Shown in pieces: positions 8,170 to 16,024 of a stretch of DNA of 64,000 nt. The stretch covers positions 248,001 to 312,000 of the forward strand of contig NZ_FQVI01000002.1 of NCBI RefSeq assembly GCF_900129135.1, in the 5' to 3' direction. Origin of the DNA: Lactonifactor longoviformis DSM 17459 (GTDB taxonomy: Bacteria > Bacillota > Clostridia > Lachnospirales > Lachnospiraceae). The position numbers and the translations under genes are program-made. The notes under the pieces were generated by a model. It was not told the DNA's origin. It worked only from the letters and a program-made list of their open reading frames with translations, and did no database searches. Within the stretch, counting starts at the first letter, position 1. Each line of letters starts with the position of its first letter.

Positions 8170-8556
8170 TTATTTCTCTACGACTTCCAGAACATCCATA
8201 GGACAGGCCTTTGCACAGATACCGCAGGCAATGCATTTGGATGCAGCAGGTGAATCTTCTGCTTTTACCATCACGCCGAATGGACAGACCTCTGCGCATT
8301 TGCCGCAGCCTGTACAGAGTTTTTTATTTACTGTATATACCCCTTTCGCATTCTGTGTGATAGCTCCTGCTTCGCAGACTTCTGCGCATTTTCCGCACTG
8401 TGGACATACCATAGGCTTCGGTGCACCTTTTTTCTCTACGATTTCGATGCAGGATTTGCCAGGATCAAACTCTTTGTAGAAAGCATTCGAGCAGGCTCTC
8501 ACACACTCCAGACATGCCATACAGGTTGACCCTTTTTTCACCGTTAGTTTTTTCAT
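8170..8556 (-). CDS. polyferredoxin with four 4Fe-4S cysteine motifs
   Basis: A 128-residue soluble iron-sulfur protein with four CxxCxxCxxxC motifs: CMACLECVRAC, CPQCGKCAEVC, CTGCGKCAEVCPFG and CIACGICAKACP. That is enough for up to four [4Fe-4S] clusters, so it is an electron carrier rather than an enzyme. Start ATG at 8556 follows GGTGGAGG by 8 bp; a GTG seven codons upstream is possible but would overlap that site. Its partner is unknown. Being next to purine deaminases suggests, by inference only, electron transfer in anaerobic purine oxidation, but no xanthine dehydrogenase gene is in the window. It is transcribed alone, with its own promoter (TTGAGA/TACACT) and terminator. Confidence 0.85.
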   Translation of the reverse strand: MKKLTVKKGSTCMACLECVRACSNAFYKEFDPGKSCIEIVEKKGAPKPMVCPQCGKCAEVCEAGAITQNAKGVYTVNKKLCTGCGKCAEVCPFGVMVKAEDSPAASKCIACGICAKACPMDVLEVVEK

Positions 8557-8609
8557 TAGAAATTCCTCCACCTTCACATAAATTATTGTTAAACTTTAAT
8601 CATACCTGT

Positions 8610-8638
8610 AGTGTATCATTAATGATGGAATTTCTCAA
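8610..8638 (-). promoter_or_regulatory. promoter of the ferredoxin gene
   Basis: Minus-strand TTGAGA (8633-8638) is 17 bp from TACACT (8610-8615), about 55 bp upstream of the chosen start. Confidence 0.6.
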
Positions 8639-8661
8639 GTAGAATTTGGGGGTTTTATGTC

Positions 8662-9012
8662 CTATTTTGTCTTGTCGTAATAGACCATAGCCATGATTTC
8701 TAAAGGCTCGTCATTTGGGTTTTCCAGGCTGTGGCTCTGTCCCACTTCGATCACACAAACATCCCCCGGAACCACCTCTGTTCTGCTGCCGTCATTGTCT
8801 GTAAAAACACCTTTACCGCTAAGTATGTAATAGGGTTCGGTTTCTCCTATATGCTGATGCATCCCGATAGAACTGTGGGGATGAATCACTACTTTTGCCA
8901 GCATCTTCCCATGTCCCAGCAGTTCCTCCTCTGATACGATGTGATGAAAGGTAACGCTTCCTTCCCCTCCTCTTACGTTCGATTTTGTGGCGATTGTCGC
9001 TTTTCTTACCAT
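8662..9012 (-). CDS. cupin-domain protein
   Basis: A 116-residue single-domain cupin. Cupin motif 1 is recognisable as HPHSSIGMHQHIGETEPYYILSGKG (His ligands plus Glu), and motif 2 as PGDVCVIEVGQSHSLENPNDEPLEIMAMVY. The conserved histidines indicate a bound divalent metal. Cupins of this size include isomerases, dioxygenases and sugar- or small-molecule-binding proteins, and nothing in the sequence picks one. AGGAGG sits 7 bp before the ATG. It is transcribed alone, from a TTGCGT/TATACT promoter. Confidence 0.85.
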   Translation of the reverse strand: MVRKATIATKSNVRGGEGSVTFHHIVSEEELLGHGKMLAKVVIHPHSSIGMHQHIGETEPYYILSGKGVFTDNDGSRTEVVPGDVCVIEVGQSHSLENPNDEPLEIMAMVYYDKTK

Positions 9013-9050
9013 CTTTGGTACCTCCTGTAATCTTCATTTTCCATATTTCC

Positions 9051-9079
9051 AGTATACGTAAAAAAACAGAAATACGCAA
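9051..9079 (-). promoter_or_regulatory. promoter of the cupin gene
   Basis: Minus-strand TTGCGT (9074-9079) is 17 bp from TATACT (9051-9056), about 40 bp upstream of the cupin start. Confidence 0.6.
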
Positions 9080-9207
9080 GCACAGACTCTGTGCGGGTAA
9101 CAGACTGACCTCTGGAATGCTTTCCGCATCTTCCACAGAGACAAGCATAAGTTTCCTATGTAATAAAAAAGGAACTTTGCACTCTGCAAAATTCCGGAAA
9201 TAAAAAA

Positions 9208-9280
9208 AGCGCGAGACGGGACTCGAACCCGCGGCCTCGACCTTGGCAAGGTCGCGCTCCACCAACTGAGCCACTCGCGC
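9208..9280 (-). tRNA. tRNA-Gly (anticodon GCC)
   Basis: On the minus strand a full cloverleaf is visible. The 7-bp acceptor is GCGCGAG/CTCGCGC, the D-arm is GGCTCAGTTGGTGGAGC, the anticodon stem is CGACC/GGTCG around loop TTGCCAA (anticodon GCC), and the T-arm contains GGTTCGAACCC. Discriminator base is U, as is usual for glycine tRNAs. The 3' CCA is not encoded; a run of seven T directly after the gene is its terminator. Confidence 0.96.
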
Positions 9281-9301
9281 ATGTCATCAACGACAATAGT
9301 T

Positions 9302-9330
9302 AATATACTATAACTTGAATGAATTGTCAA
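9302..9330 (-). promoter_or_regulatory. promoter of tRNA-Gly
   Basis: Minus-strand TTGACA (9325-9330), a 17-bp spacer, and TATATT (9302-9307). The 5' end of the tRNA lies 21 bp downstream of the -10 element. Confidence 0.8.
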
Positions 9331-9432
9331 TGACTTTTTTCGATTTTTTCCTGTCCTTTTTTCTTGTCCCTATAGTAAATATTCTACTTGTTTATTATAA
9401 TAGGAGAAACAGATAATCTTGGAGGTACTATC

Positions 9433-10749
9433 ATGGATTCATCAAAAATAGCATTCTATCTGGAGCAGTCCAGAGATCTTTTTATACAGACAAGCAATAC
9501 CATATGGGAGTACGCAGAAACCAGATTCGAAGAACATAAGTCCAGTAAACTTCAGGCTGACGTTATGAAACGTCTTGGATTTGAAGTATGCTTCCCCAGC
9601 AGTTCTCTTCCCACAGCCTTTCGCGCAAGGTACGGCACTTTGGGGCCTGTTATCGGAATTCTGGGTGAATATGACGCGCTTCCCGGGCTCAGCCAGAAGG
9701 CAGACTGTCCCTCTCAGCATCCCCTGGTTTTTCAGGGCAGCGGCCACGGATGCGGGCATAATCTTCTGGGGACAGCAGGTATGGCTGCTGCTTTGGCTGT
9801 CAAGCATTATATTGAGGATACCGGAATATGTGGTTCTGTGATTTATTACGGCTGTCCCGGGGAAGAAAACGGAGCAGGCAAAGCCCTCATGATTGAAGAG
9901 CATTTTTTTGATGAAACAGACATTATGCTGTCCTGGCATCCCCATTATAAAAGCGGACTTTTTAACAATTCTCTTGCCAATGTGCGGGTGACCTACACCT
10001 TTCACGGCAAAAGTGCCCACGCGTCACTGGCCCCCCATCTTGGGCGGAGTGCGCTGGATGCCTGTGAGCTTATGAACATCGGCGTAAATTACCTCAGGGA
10101 GCATATGCTGCCAGATGCAAGAGTTCACTACGCCTATCTGAACGCCGGAGGAACCGCACCCAATATTATCCCTGCCGAAGCACAGGTTTTTTATGCGATC
10201 CGCGCCCCAAAAGACAGAGACACCAGGGAGCTGAAAGAGCGAGTGGACAATATTGCACAGGGTGCTGCGCTGATGACCGGCACACAGGTAACCATCACGC
10301 AAAACGCCGTATACCGAAGCTTTCTCCCAAACCCCACACTGGATCAGCTTTTGATAAAACATCTGAAAGCCAGCACGCCGCTCCGCTATACTGAAGAGGA
10401 AATCCGCTATGCCAGAGCTTTTCAGCTGGAAGGAAGCCTTCCCAATGCAGAGCTTTCCATAGATCCCTATCCGGATCTGACGCTGGACCGTAAGAGCGGC
10501 ATCTCTACTGATGCAGGAAATGTAAGCTGGGAGGTACCCAGCGGAAGTTTTATGGTTAACTGTTATGCAAACGGATCGCCCCTGCACCACTGGACCGTAA
10601 CTGCCCAGGGCAAAGCTTCCATTGCACACAAAGGAATGCTGACTGCCTCACGTATCTTATCCTCTGCCGCTGCAGAGCTTCTGGAAACCCCGGAACTTCT
10701 CCACAGTGCCCGTGAGGATTTTAAAAAAGCCAGATCTGCAGTTTTGTAG
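9433..10749 (+). CDS. M20-family amidohydrolase (AbgB-like)
   Basis: Metal-dependent hydrolase of about 438 residues in the peptidase M20 / amidohydrolase family, resembling p-aminobenzoyl-glutamate hydrolase subunit B and indole-3-acetyl-amino-acid hydrolases. Metal-site blocks visible are GILGEYDALPG, GSGHGCGHNLLGTAGMAAA, YYGCPGEENGAGK and LSWHPH. The lid/dimerisation domain follows (FHGKSAHASLAPHLGRSALDACELMNIG), and the C-terminal metal block is NGSPLHHWT. It would cleave an amide or peptide bond in a small N-acyl or aryl-glutamate substrate. The ATG at 9433 is chosen from the GGAGG placed 7 bp before it; a further upstream ATG at 9388 lacks such a site. It is a single-gene unit with its own terminator. 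Confidence 0.9.
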   Translation: MDSSKIAFYLEQSRDLFIQTSNTIWEYAETRFEEHKSSKLQADVMKRLGFEVCFPSSSLPTAFRARYGTLGPVIGILGEYDALPGLSQKADCPSQHPLVFQGSGHGCGHNLLGTAGMAAALAVKHYIEDTGICGSVIYYGCPGEENGAGKALMIEEHFFDETDIMLSWHPHYKSGLFNNSLANVRVTYTFHGKSAHASLAPHLGRSALDACELMNIGVNYLREHMLPDARVHYAYLNAGGTAPNIIPAEAQVFYAIRAPKDRDTRELKERVDNIAQGAALMTGTQVTITQNAVYRSFLPNPTLDQLLIKHLKASTPLRYTEEEIRYARAFQLEGSLPNAELSIDPYPDLTLDRKSGISTDAGNVSWEVPSGSFMVNCYANGSPLHHWTVTAQGKASIAHKGMLTASRILSSAAAELLETPELLHSAREDFKKARSAVL

Positions 10750-10754
10750 TACGC

Positions 10755-10793
10755 AAAAAGCCCGCAAGAACTTTTCGTTCTCAAGGGCTTTTA
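10755..10793. terminator. terminator between the convergent M20 hydrolase and nitroreductase genes
   Basis: The stem is AAAGCCC...AGAAC / GTTCT...GGGCTTT, with an A run on one side and a T run on the other, so it can act in both directions. Confidence 0.75.
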
Positions 10794-11555
10794 TGGTTTT
10801 AAGATAGCACTTAACATATACTGGTTATTAGGAAAGTTTTTATGGCTGATATCCTCCAGGCGGATAAGATCTACCTCCAGCCACAGTTCTTCCGCAACCA
10901 GCATCAGGTGAGAAAACATGACGCCAAAATTAAATTCTTCCCATTTTCCCAGATGGTTCATATTATGCTTTTTTGCAAAGATGTGAATCCTGCTGTCATA
11001 GACCACAAACCGCCAGGGCTGGCTATTCATGCTCGAGGGAGCAAGACGTGCACCTTCCAGAAGCTGGTTCATCCACTGACGGGGCACTTCTTTGTAAACG
11101 CTGAGCTCCTTCAGATCCATGCGCTTTGCCTCTGCTGCCTTCCGGTAAGGACTGCCTTTGCATTTTCCAAACGCCAGCATAATGACAAATTTCTTGTCCC
11201 CCAGTTTTCCCATACCAGGTTTGGGCTTCGCGCTGCCCACAAAACAGCTGCCTAGCCCCTTGGAGCAGATAAAGAGACTCATTTGCTCCATAATATAGCC
11301 TGCATTCATCAGCGCTTTATCCTTTTCTTCCGTATAAATTGCCATATAATAAGGTGCTTTTACCCCAAAAGGATTCAGTGATATCTGATGCTTCTTGGTA
11401 TTATCTATTACTGTAATTTCTGTCTGGATTCCTGCATTCAGTCCCTCAATTTCTTTATGATAGTCGCATATTTCCTTTAAAAGCTGAGGACTGATGGGTT
11501 CCATCTCGTAATTTCGGATGGATTTCCTGACGAATATTGCCTCATACAAGTTCAT
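10791..11555 (-). CDS. nitroreductase-family protein
   Basis: A 254-residue FMN-dependent oxidoreductase-like protein. The N-terminal block VRKSIRNYEMEPIS matches the nitroreductase-family start (R-S-x-R phosphate/FMN contacts). GARLAPSSMNSQPWRFVVYD in the second half is a second copy of the typical 'APSa.N.QPw.f' FMN-binding block. The protein therefore appears to be of the elongated (putative TM-nitroreductase) type. The ORF ends inside the shared terminator. GGTGAG precedes the ATG. It probably reduces nitro- or quinone-like compounds using NAD(P)H; the substrate is not inferable. Confidence 0.85.
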   Translation of the reverse strand: MNLYEAIFVRKSIRNYEMEPISPQLLKEICDYHKEIEGLNAGIQTEITVIDNTKKHQISLNPFGVKAPYYMAIYTEEKDKALMNAGYIMEQMSLFICSKGLGSCFVGSAKPKPGMGKLGDKKFVIMLAFGKCKGSPYRKAAEAKRMDLKELSVYKEVPRQWMNQLLEGARLAPSSMNSQPWRFVVYDSRIHIFAKKHNMNHLGKWEEFNFGVMFSHLMLVAEELWLEVDLIRLEDISHKNFPNNQYMLSAILKP

Positions 11556-11675
11556 ACTCTCACCTTTTTAATCATTCTGTAACAATATTGTAACATACTT
11601 TTTCCCAAATGCAATGCCAAATTTATTATTATTTTATTAATGTTTCTATGCAATATGCTCAAACTCGGTTTTTAT

Positions 11676-13478
11676 CTATAACAGGTGCTCCAATTCCTGC
11701 AAATATTCCTGGAATACCTTCAGTGCGTCCTTCACCGGCTCCGGCTTTGTCATGTCCACCCCGCATAATTTCAGGAGGTCTATACAGTCCATAGAACTGC
11801 CCCCGCTGAGAAATTCTTTATATTTTTCAACAATTCCCGGCTCCTTTTTCAGAATCTTGCTGCTGATAGCAATGGCTGCAGAAAACCCGGTGGCATACTG
11901 ATAAACATAGAAGGGAGTATAAAAATGGGGGATTCTGGCCCACTCCAGAGCAATCTCCTCATCCAGCACTACCCCGTCTCCAAAATACTCTCTGTTCAGA
12001 TTATAGTAGGTTTCATTCAGCCATGCAGCATTGAGAGTACCCCCATTTTCTACTTCTTTATGCGCCTTCTTTTCAAACTCGGCAAACATAGTCTGGCGGT
12101 ACAGGGTCCCTTTAAACTGATTCAGAAAATAATTAATCAGATATGCCTTTTCCCTTTTATCACTTGTATGTTTCAGCAAATGGTGTATGAGCAGCGCTTC
12201 GTTGCAGGTAGAGGCCACTTCCGCTACAAATATTTTGTAACCGGCATAGAGGTATGGCTGCTTCTCATCCGAATAGCTGGAATGCAGAGCATGCCCCATC
12301 TCATGTGCAAGGGTAAATACCTGGTTCAGATTCTCCTGATAATTCAGCAGCACATAGGGATGCACCCCATAAGCCCCCCAGGAATACGCACCTGTTCTTT
12401 TTCCCTGATTCTCATATACATCAATCCAACGGTTTTCAAAGCCCTCTCTCAGCCGGCCGGCATATTCCTCCCCCAGGGGAGCCAGGCCATCCAGAACCAT
12501 CTCCTTTGCCTTGTCAAAGGGTATCTTCATATCTACATCATCTACCAGCGGTACATATACGTCATACATATGAAGTTCTTCCACTCCCAATGCCCTCTTC
12601 CTCAGTTCCAGATACCGGTACATCAAATCCATATGGCTGTGCACCGTCTGAATAAGATTATCATACACTTCCGTGGGAATTTTGCTGCCGTCCAAAGCAG
12701 CTTCCAAAGATGATCCATACTTTCGCTCTCTTGCCTCGAATACTGCATGGCGTACATTGGAATCAAACGCGGCAGCCAATGTGTTTTCAAACTGCCTGTA
12801 GGTATGATACAAGCTCATAAAGGCATCCCTGCGCACCTGCCGGCTGCTGCTCTCCAGGTATCCGGCATAGCGGCCGTGGGTCAGGGGAACTTCATTGCCT
12901 TCCTCATCGGTAATTGCGGGAAAGGTAATGTCCGCATTATTAAACATACTGAAAATATTTCCCGGACCCTGCGCAAGCTCGTCTATTTTAGCCATGAGTT
13001 CTTCCATCTCTTTTGTGAGGGTATGCTCCTTTTGACGGATGATTTGATTCAGAAAGATTGTGAACGGTTTTAATCTCTCATCCTCCTCTATAAATATATT
13101 CAGCTTCTCCTGGGGTATGTTTAATATCTCCGGTACAATATATGCGGTTTTACTGTTCAGCAGAGTCATGAGAACCTGGGCTTCTCCGGTGAGTTTCTGG
13201 CTGGTACTGTCGGCAGTATTCTCATGAAGCCTCTGATTGGCGTATACATACAGCCTTTCAAAGAGCTGGCTCGTACTACTGTATTCTTCCAGCATACCGG
13301 AAAGAACGCCGCTGCTCTCTCCAAGTGATCCCTGATACTGCTCCAGCTTCTCTATCTTATGTCTGAGTATCTCTGCATCCTTTTCCCAAGCTTCCCTGCT
13401 TGGATATAAATCTTCTATGGCCCAACGGTCTTCTTCCTTTACTTCCTCTCTCTTCCATACACTCTTGCTTTCTGCCAT
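11676..13478 (-). CDS. pepF: oligoendopeptidase F
   Basis: Cytosolic zinc metallopeptidase of the M3B family, 600 residues, the usual length for PepF. The zinc site HEMGH is at about residues 392-396 (in FTLAHEMGHALHSSYS), with the third ligand in the following helix AEVASTCNEALL. The C-terminal block PHFYTPFYVYQYATGFSAA is typical of PepF. It degrades short peptides of roughly 7-17 residues in peptide recycling. It is transcribed divergently from the GntR/ABC operon; a possible promoter is ATGACA-17 bp-TATACT, with the -10 at 13508-13513. The downstream 120 bp before the nitroreductase gene are AT-rich, with nothing further recognised. Confidence 0.96.
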   Translation of the reverse strand: MAESKSVWKREEVKEEDRWAIEDLYPSREAWEKDAEILRHKIEKLEQYQGSLGESSGVLSGMLEEYSSTSQLFERLYVYANQRLHENTADSTSQKLTGEAQVLMTLLNSKTAYIVPEILNIPQEKLNIFIEEDERLKPFTIFLNQIIRQKEHTLTKEMEELMAKIDELAQGPGNIFSMFNNADITFPAITDEEGNEVPLTHGRYAGYLESSSRQVRRDAFMSLYHTYRQFENTLAAAFDSNVRHAVFEARERKYGSSLEAALDGSKIPTEVYDNLIQTVHSHMDLMYRYLELRKRALGVEELHMYDVYVPLVDDVDMKIPFDKAKEMVLDGLAPLGEEYAGRLREGFENRWIDVYENQGKRTGAYSWGAYGVHPYVLLNYQENLNQVFTLAHEMGHALHSSYSDEKQPYLYAGYKIFVAEVASTCNEALLIHHLLKHTSDKREKAYLINYFLNQFKGTLYRQTMFAEFEKKAHKEVENGGTLNAAWLNETYYNLNREYFGDGVVLDEEIALEWARIPHFYTPFYVYQYATGFSAAIAISSKILKKEPGIVEKYKEFLSGGSSMDCIDLLKLCGVDMTKPEPVKDALKVFQEYLQELEHLL

Positions 13479-13541
13479 GATGATTCCTCCGTTAATTTTC
13501 TTCTTTCAGTATACTATAAACCATTTTCTTTGTCATTATCC

Positions 13542-13570
13542 TTGACAAGAAAGAAAAAATCGATTATGAT
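13542..13570 (+). promoter_or_regulatory. promoter of the GntR/ABC operon
   Basis: TTGACA (13542-13547), a 17-bp spacer, and TATGAT (13565-13570), immediately followed by an inverted repeat. Confidence 0.8.
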
Positions 13571-13591
13571 TGTATTAAATCATTAATACAA
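13570..13591 (+). promoter_or_regulatory. operator palindrome for the GntR (YtrA-type) regulator
   Basis: Perfect 9-bp inverted repeat TTGTATTAA / TTAATACAA separated by ATCA, starting at the last base of the -10 element and covering the expected transcription start. The position and symmetry suit autorepression by the first gene of the operon. Confidence 0.7.
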
Positions 13592-13612
13592 TAGTACAGG
13601 AGGTGTTCATTA

Positions 13613-13993
13613 ATGGCTTGGAATCTTAGTTCCGAACGCCCGATATATGCTCAAATTATCGAAAAGATACAACAAGATATTATATCCGGGAATTATGCTC
13701 CGGGAGACAGGCTCCCGTCAGTGAGGGATTTGGCATCAGAAGCTGCCGTCAATCCTAATACCATGCAGAAGGCTTTGACAGAACTCGAGAGAACCGGTCT
13801 GGTATTTGCCCAGAGAACCAGCGGACGATATATCACGGAGGACATTATTATGATTCAAAAAATGAAAGAAGAAATTGCGTCAGCCCATATTAAAGAATTT
13901 CTGGATAAGATGGCGCAGCTGGGATTTAAAAAACAGGAGATTATTGATCTGATCACGCAGCTGGAGAAAAGCGACAAGGAGGAGAATGAATGA
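13613..13993 (+). CDS. GntR-family transcriptional regulator, YtrA subfamily
   Basis: A 126-residue regulator. The N-terminal winged helix-turn-helix spans about residues 10-75 (PIYAQIIEKIQQDIISGNYAPGDRLPSVRDLASEAAVNPNTMQKALTELERTGLVFAQ). A short helical C-terminal arm, rather than a ligand-binding domain, defines the YtrA subfamily. These regulators usually repress the ABC transporter genes encoded directly downstream, as here, often in response to envelope stress. AGGAGG precedes the ATG. Its stop overlaps the start of the ATPase gene by 4 bp. Autoregulation is suggested by the palindrome at 13570-13591. Confidence 0.93.
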   Translation: MAWNLSSERPIYAQIIEKIQQDIISGNYAPGDRLPSVRDLASEAAVNPNTMQKALTELERTGLVFAQRTSGRYITEDIIMIQKMKEEIASAHIKEFLDKMAQLGFKKQEIIDLITQLEKSDKEENE

Positions 13994-14688
13994 GCCAGAT
14001 ATTAGAGTGCAAGAATCTTACCAAGTCTTATGGTACTAAGACAGCACTTGCCAATATTAACCTATCCTTGGATAAAGGAAAAATCATCGGTCTGCTTGGC
14101 CCAAATGGAAGCGGAAAGACTACGCTGATTAAGCTGATTAACGGTCTTTTGGTACCCACCAACGGGGAGGTCCTGATAGACGGTATGGCACCAGGTGTGG
14201 ATACAAAGAAAATTGTCTCCTATCTGCCGGAGCGGACATATCTGGGAGACTGGATGAGTGTGAATGACGCCATCAGCTTCTTTGTGGATTTTTATGAGGA
14301 CTTTGATCGGAGCCGCGCTTATGATATGCTGGAGAAGCTGAATATTAACCCCAGCGACCGCCTCAGAACTATGTCCAAGGGCACCAAAGAAAAAGTACAG
14401 CTAATCCTGGTCATGAGCCGCAGGGCTAAGCTCTACTGCCTGGATGAACCTATCGCAGGCGTAGATCCTGCAGCCAGAGATTACATCCTTTCTACGATTA
14501 TTAATAACTATGCAGAAGATGCCACCATCATCATCTCCACCCATTTGATCTCAGATGTAGAGAATGTACTGGACGATGTTATATTTATTCAGTACGGTCA
14601 GATTAAGCTGATCTCCTCTGTAGACGAGATCCGGTATGAGAGAGGCAAATCTGTAGATGGTTTATTCCGGGAGGTATTCAGATGTTAG
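13990..14688 (+). CDS. ABC transporter ATP-binding protein
   Basis: A 232-residue ATPase with Walker A GPNGSGKTT (about 37-45), a signature region altered to MSKGTKEKVQ in place of LSGGQ, and Walker B LYCLDEPIAGVDP. The non-canonical 'SKG' signature is usual in YtrB-like ATPases associated with GntR/YtrA operons. It energises the ABC-2 type permease encoded by the next gene, whose start lies within the last codons of this one. AGGAGG overlaps the end of the regulator gene, so the two are translationally coupled. Confidence 0.93.
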   Translation: MSQILECKNLTKSYGTKTALANINLSLDKGKIIGLLGPNGSGKTTLIKLINGLLVPTNGEVLIDGMAPGVDTKKIVSYLPERTYLGDWMSVNDAISFFVDFYEDFDRSRAYDMLEKLNINPSDRLRTMSKGTKEKVQLILVMSRRAKLYCLDEPIAGVDPAARDYILSTIINNYAEDATIIISTHLISDVENVLDDVIFIQYGQIKLISSVDEIRYERGKSVDGLFREVFRC

Positions 14689-15515
14689 GAAAATTGTTTA
14701 AACATAATTTAAAACAGGTATCCAAGCTGCTGATACTGATACATGGGGCGCTGCTTGCATTCTCTGTAATAGGAAGAATTATTTTCTCAATGGCATTAAA
14801 CGGGGAGGGCGACTTCAATACCGCATCCGCAGCCACCAGTCTCATCACTGCAGTCTATATTCTGCTGTATGTACTGGGAATCTTCTGCATAGCAGTTATG
14901 ACCTATATATTTCTGGCCCGTGACTTCCAGAAAGGCATGTTTTCCAATGAAGGCTACCTTATGCATACGCTGCCGGTAACGCCTGCCCAGCATATATGGT
15001 CCCGCTGCTTTGTATTTATCATCTGGGGACTGATTGACATGATAATCATATGCGCCTCCCTGGCAATCATTTTTATCAACTCTTATACCATGCAATATCT
15101 GCCTGAATTCTTTCAGGAATTCTGGAGCGCAATGCTGACAGCCTTTGGAACCTCAGAGTTCTTTAGTACAATATATATGCTTTTGACCATGCTTATCAGC
15201 GTTTTCTTTAACATCTTTATGGTATACTTTGCTATTTGTCTGGGAAGTCTCTGCAAGACACATAAGATCCTGGGAGCCATCGGTTCCCTGGCAGGGATCT
15301 ATCTGGTACTGCAGATTGTAGGCGTCATCATGATGCTCACTCTGGGATGGAGTCCTTACTCCGTCAACTCGAACAATGCATTAATAGCTACCACATCCAC
15401 CACTGGGATGTCACCAGCGTTTATGGGCTTTTCCATAGTATTCGACTTACTGCTCACTGTAGGATTTTATCTTGGAATCCACTATATATTGTCCAGAAGA
15501 CTGAATCTGGAATAA
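14682..15515 (+). CDS. ABC-2 type membrane permease
   Basis: A 277-residue hydrophobic protein with about six predicted membrane segments, for example LLILIHGALLAFSVIGRIIF, ITAVYILLYVLGIFCIAVMTYIFL, SVFFNIFMVYFAICLG and IYLVLQIVGVIMMLTL. It also has the FSNEGYLMHTLPVTPAQHIWSRC block common to YtrC/YtrD-like and bacitracin-type permeases. It is the membrane partner of the preceding ATPase and overlaps it by 7 bp. Function is probably export or envelope-stress related; the substrate is unknown. The gene ends at a dispersed palindromic repeat that can also serve as terminator. Confidence 0.85.
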   Translation: MLGKLFKHNLKQVSKLLILIHGALLAFSVIGRIIFSMALNGEGDFNTASAATSLITAVYILLYVLGIFCIAVMTYIFLARDFQKGMFSNEGYLMHTLPVTPAQHIWSRCFVFIIWGLIDMIIICASLAIIFINSYTMQYLPEFFQEFWSAMLTAFGTSEFFSTIYMLLTMLISVFFNIFMVYFAICLGSLCKTHKILGAIGSLAGIYLVLQIVGVIMMLTLGWSPYSVNSNNALIATTSTTGMSPAFMGFSIVFDLLLTVGFYLGIHYILSRRLNLE

Positions 15516-15521
15516 AAAAGT

Positions 15522-15606
15522 GAAAAAGGGGACGTGTTCTTTCTAGAAAGAACACGTCCCAAAATAGATCCTGGGTGTCCCAAATTCAACATGGCCTGTC
15601 CCCAAT
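15522..15606. repeat. dispersed palindromic repeat, copy A (REP/BIME-like)
   Basis: A perfect 32-bp palindrome (15529-15560, centre CTAG, arms beginning GGGACGTGTTC) is preceded by GAAAAAGG. It is followed by two spaced motifs, GGTGTCCCAAA and GCCTGTCCCCAA. The same 85-bp layout recurs at 27373-27456 in inverted orientation with near-identical sequence. It lies between two gene ends and can form a strong hairpin. Confidence 0.85.
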
Positions 15607-15609
15607 TGC

Positions 15610-16014
15610 TTACCCTTCTATAATCTTCACATAGTAGTTCCGATTTCTGGGTCCGTCGAATTCACAAAAGTAAACGTCCTGCCAGGTTCCCAGAATTATT
15701 TTTCCTTCTTCAACAATCAGGGTGGCTGAAGCCCCCATTGCAGAGGATTTCATATGGGCATGAGAATTTCCCTCGCAGTGCCGATAAACCCTGTCATTTG
15801 TGGGAAATACTTTCTCATAGCCATAGATCACATCTGTTACTACATCCGGATCTGCATTTTCATTGATGGTTATCCCTGCGGTGGTATGGGGACAGTACAC
15901 TGCAACTATCCCTGATCGGATGCCGCTGTTCTTTATGTCTTCTCTTATCTGTCCGGTAATCTTTACCATAGTCTGAGGTTTTTGAATGGTGAGTGAATGT
16001 TTGAATAGATTCAT
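15610..16014 (-). CDS. YjbQ/UPF0047 family protein (secondary thiamine-phosphate synthase enzyme family)
   Basis: A 134-residue protein of the YjbQ/UPF0047 family. The family signature is VAVYCPHTTAGITINENADPDV, followed by NSHAHMKSSAMGASATLIVEEGKIILGTWQDVYFCEFDGPRNR. Members form small trimeric proteins with a conserved His/Asp/Glu cluster and can have weak thiamine-phosphate synthase activity; the physiological role is unsettled. It starts 10 bp downstream of the amidase gene's stop, so the two are probably cotranscribed. Confidence 0.93.
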   Translation of the reverse strand: MNLFKHSLTIQKPQTMVKITGQIREDIKNSGIRSGIVAVYCPHTTAGITINENADPDVVTDVIYGYEKVFPTNDRVYRHCEGNSHAHMKSSAMGASATLIVEEGKIILGTWQDVYFCEFDGPRNRNYYVKIIEG

Positions 16015-16024
16015 TTTCTGCCTC

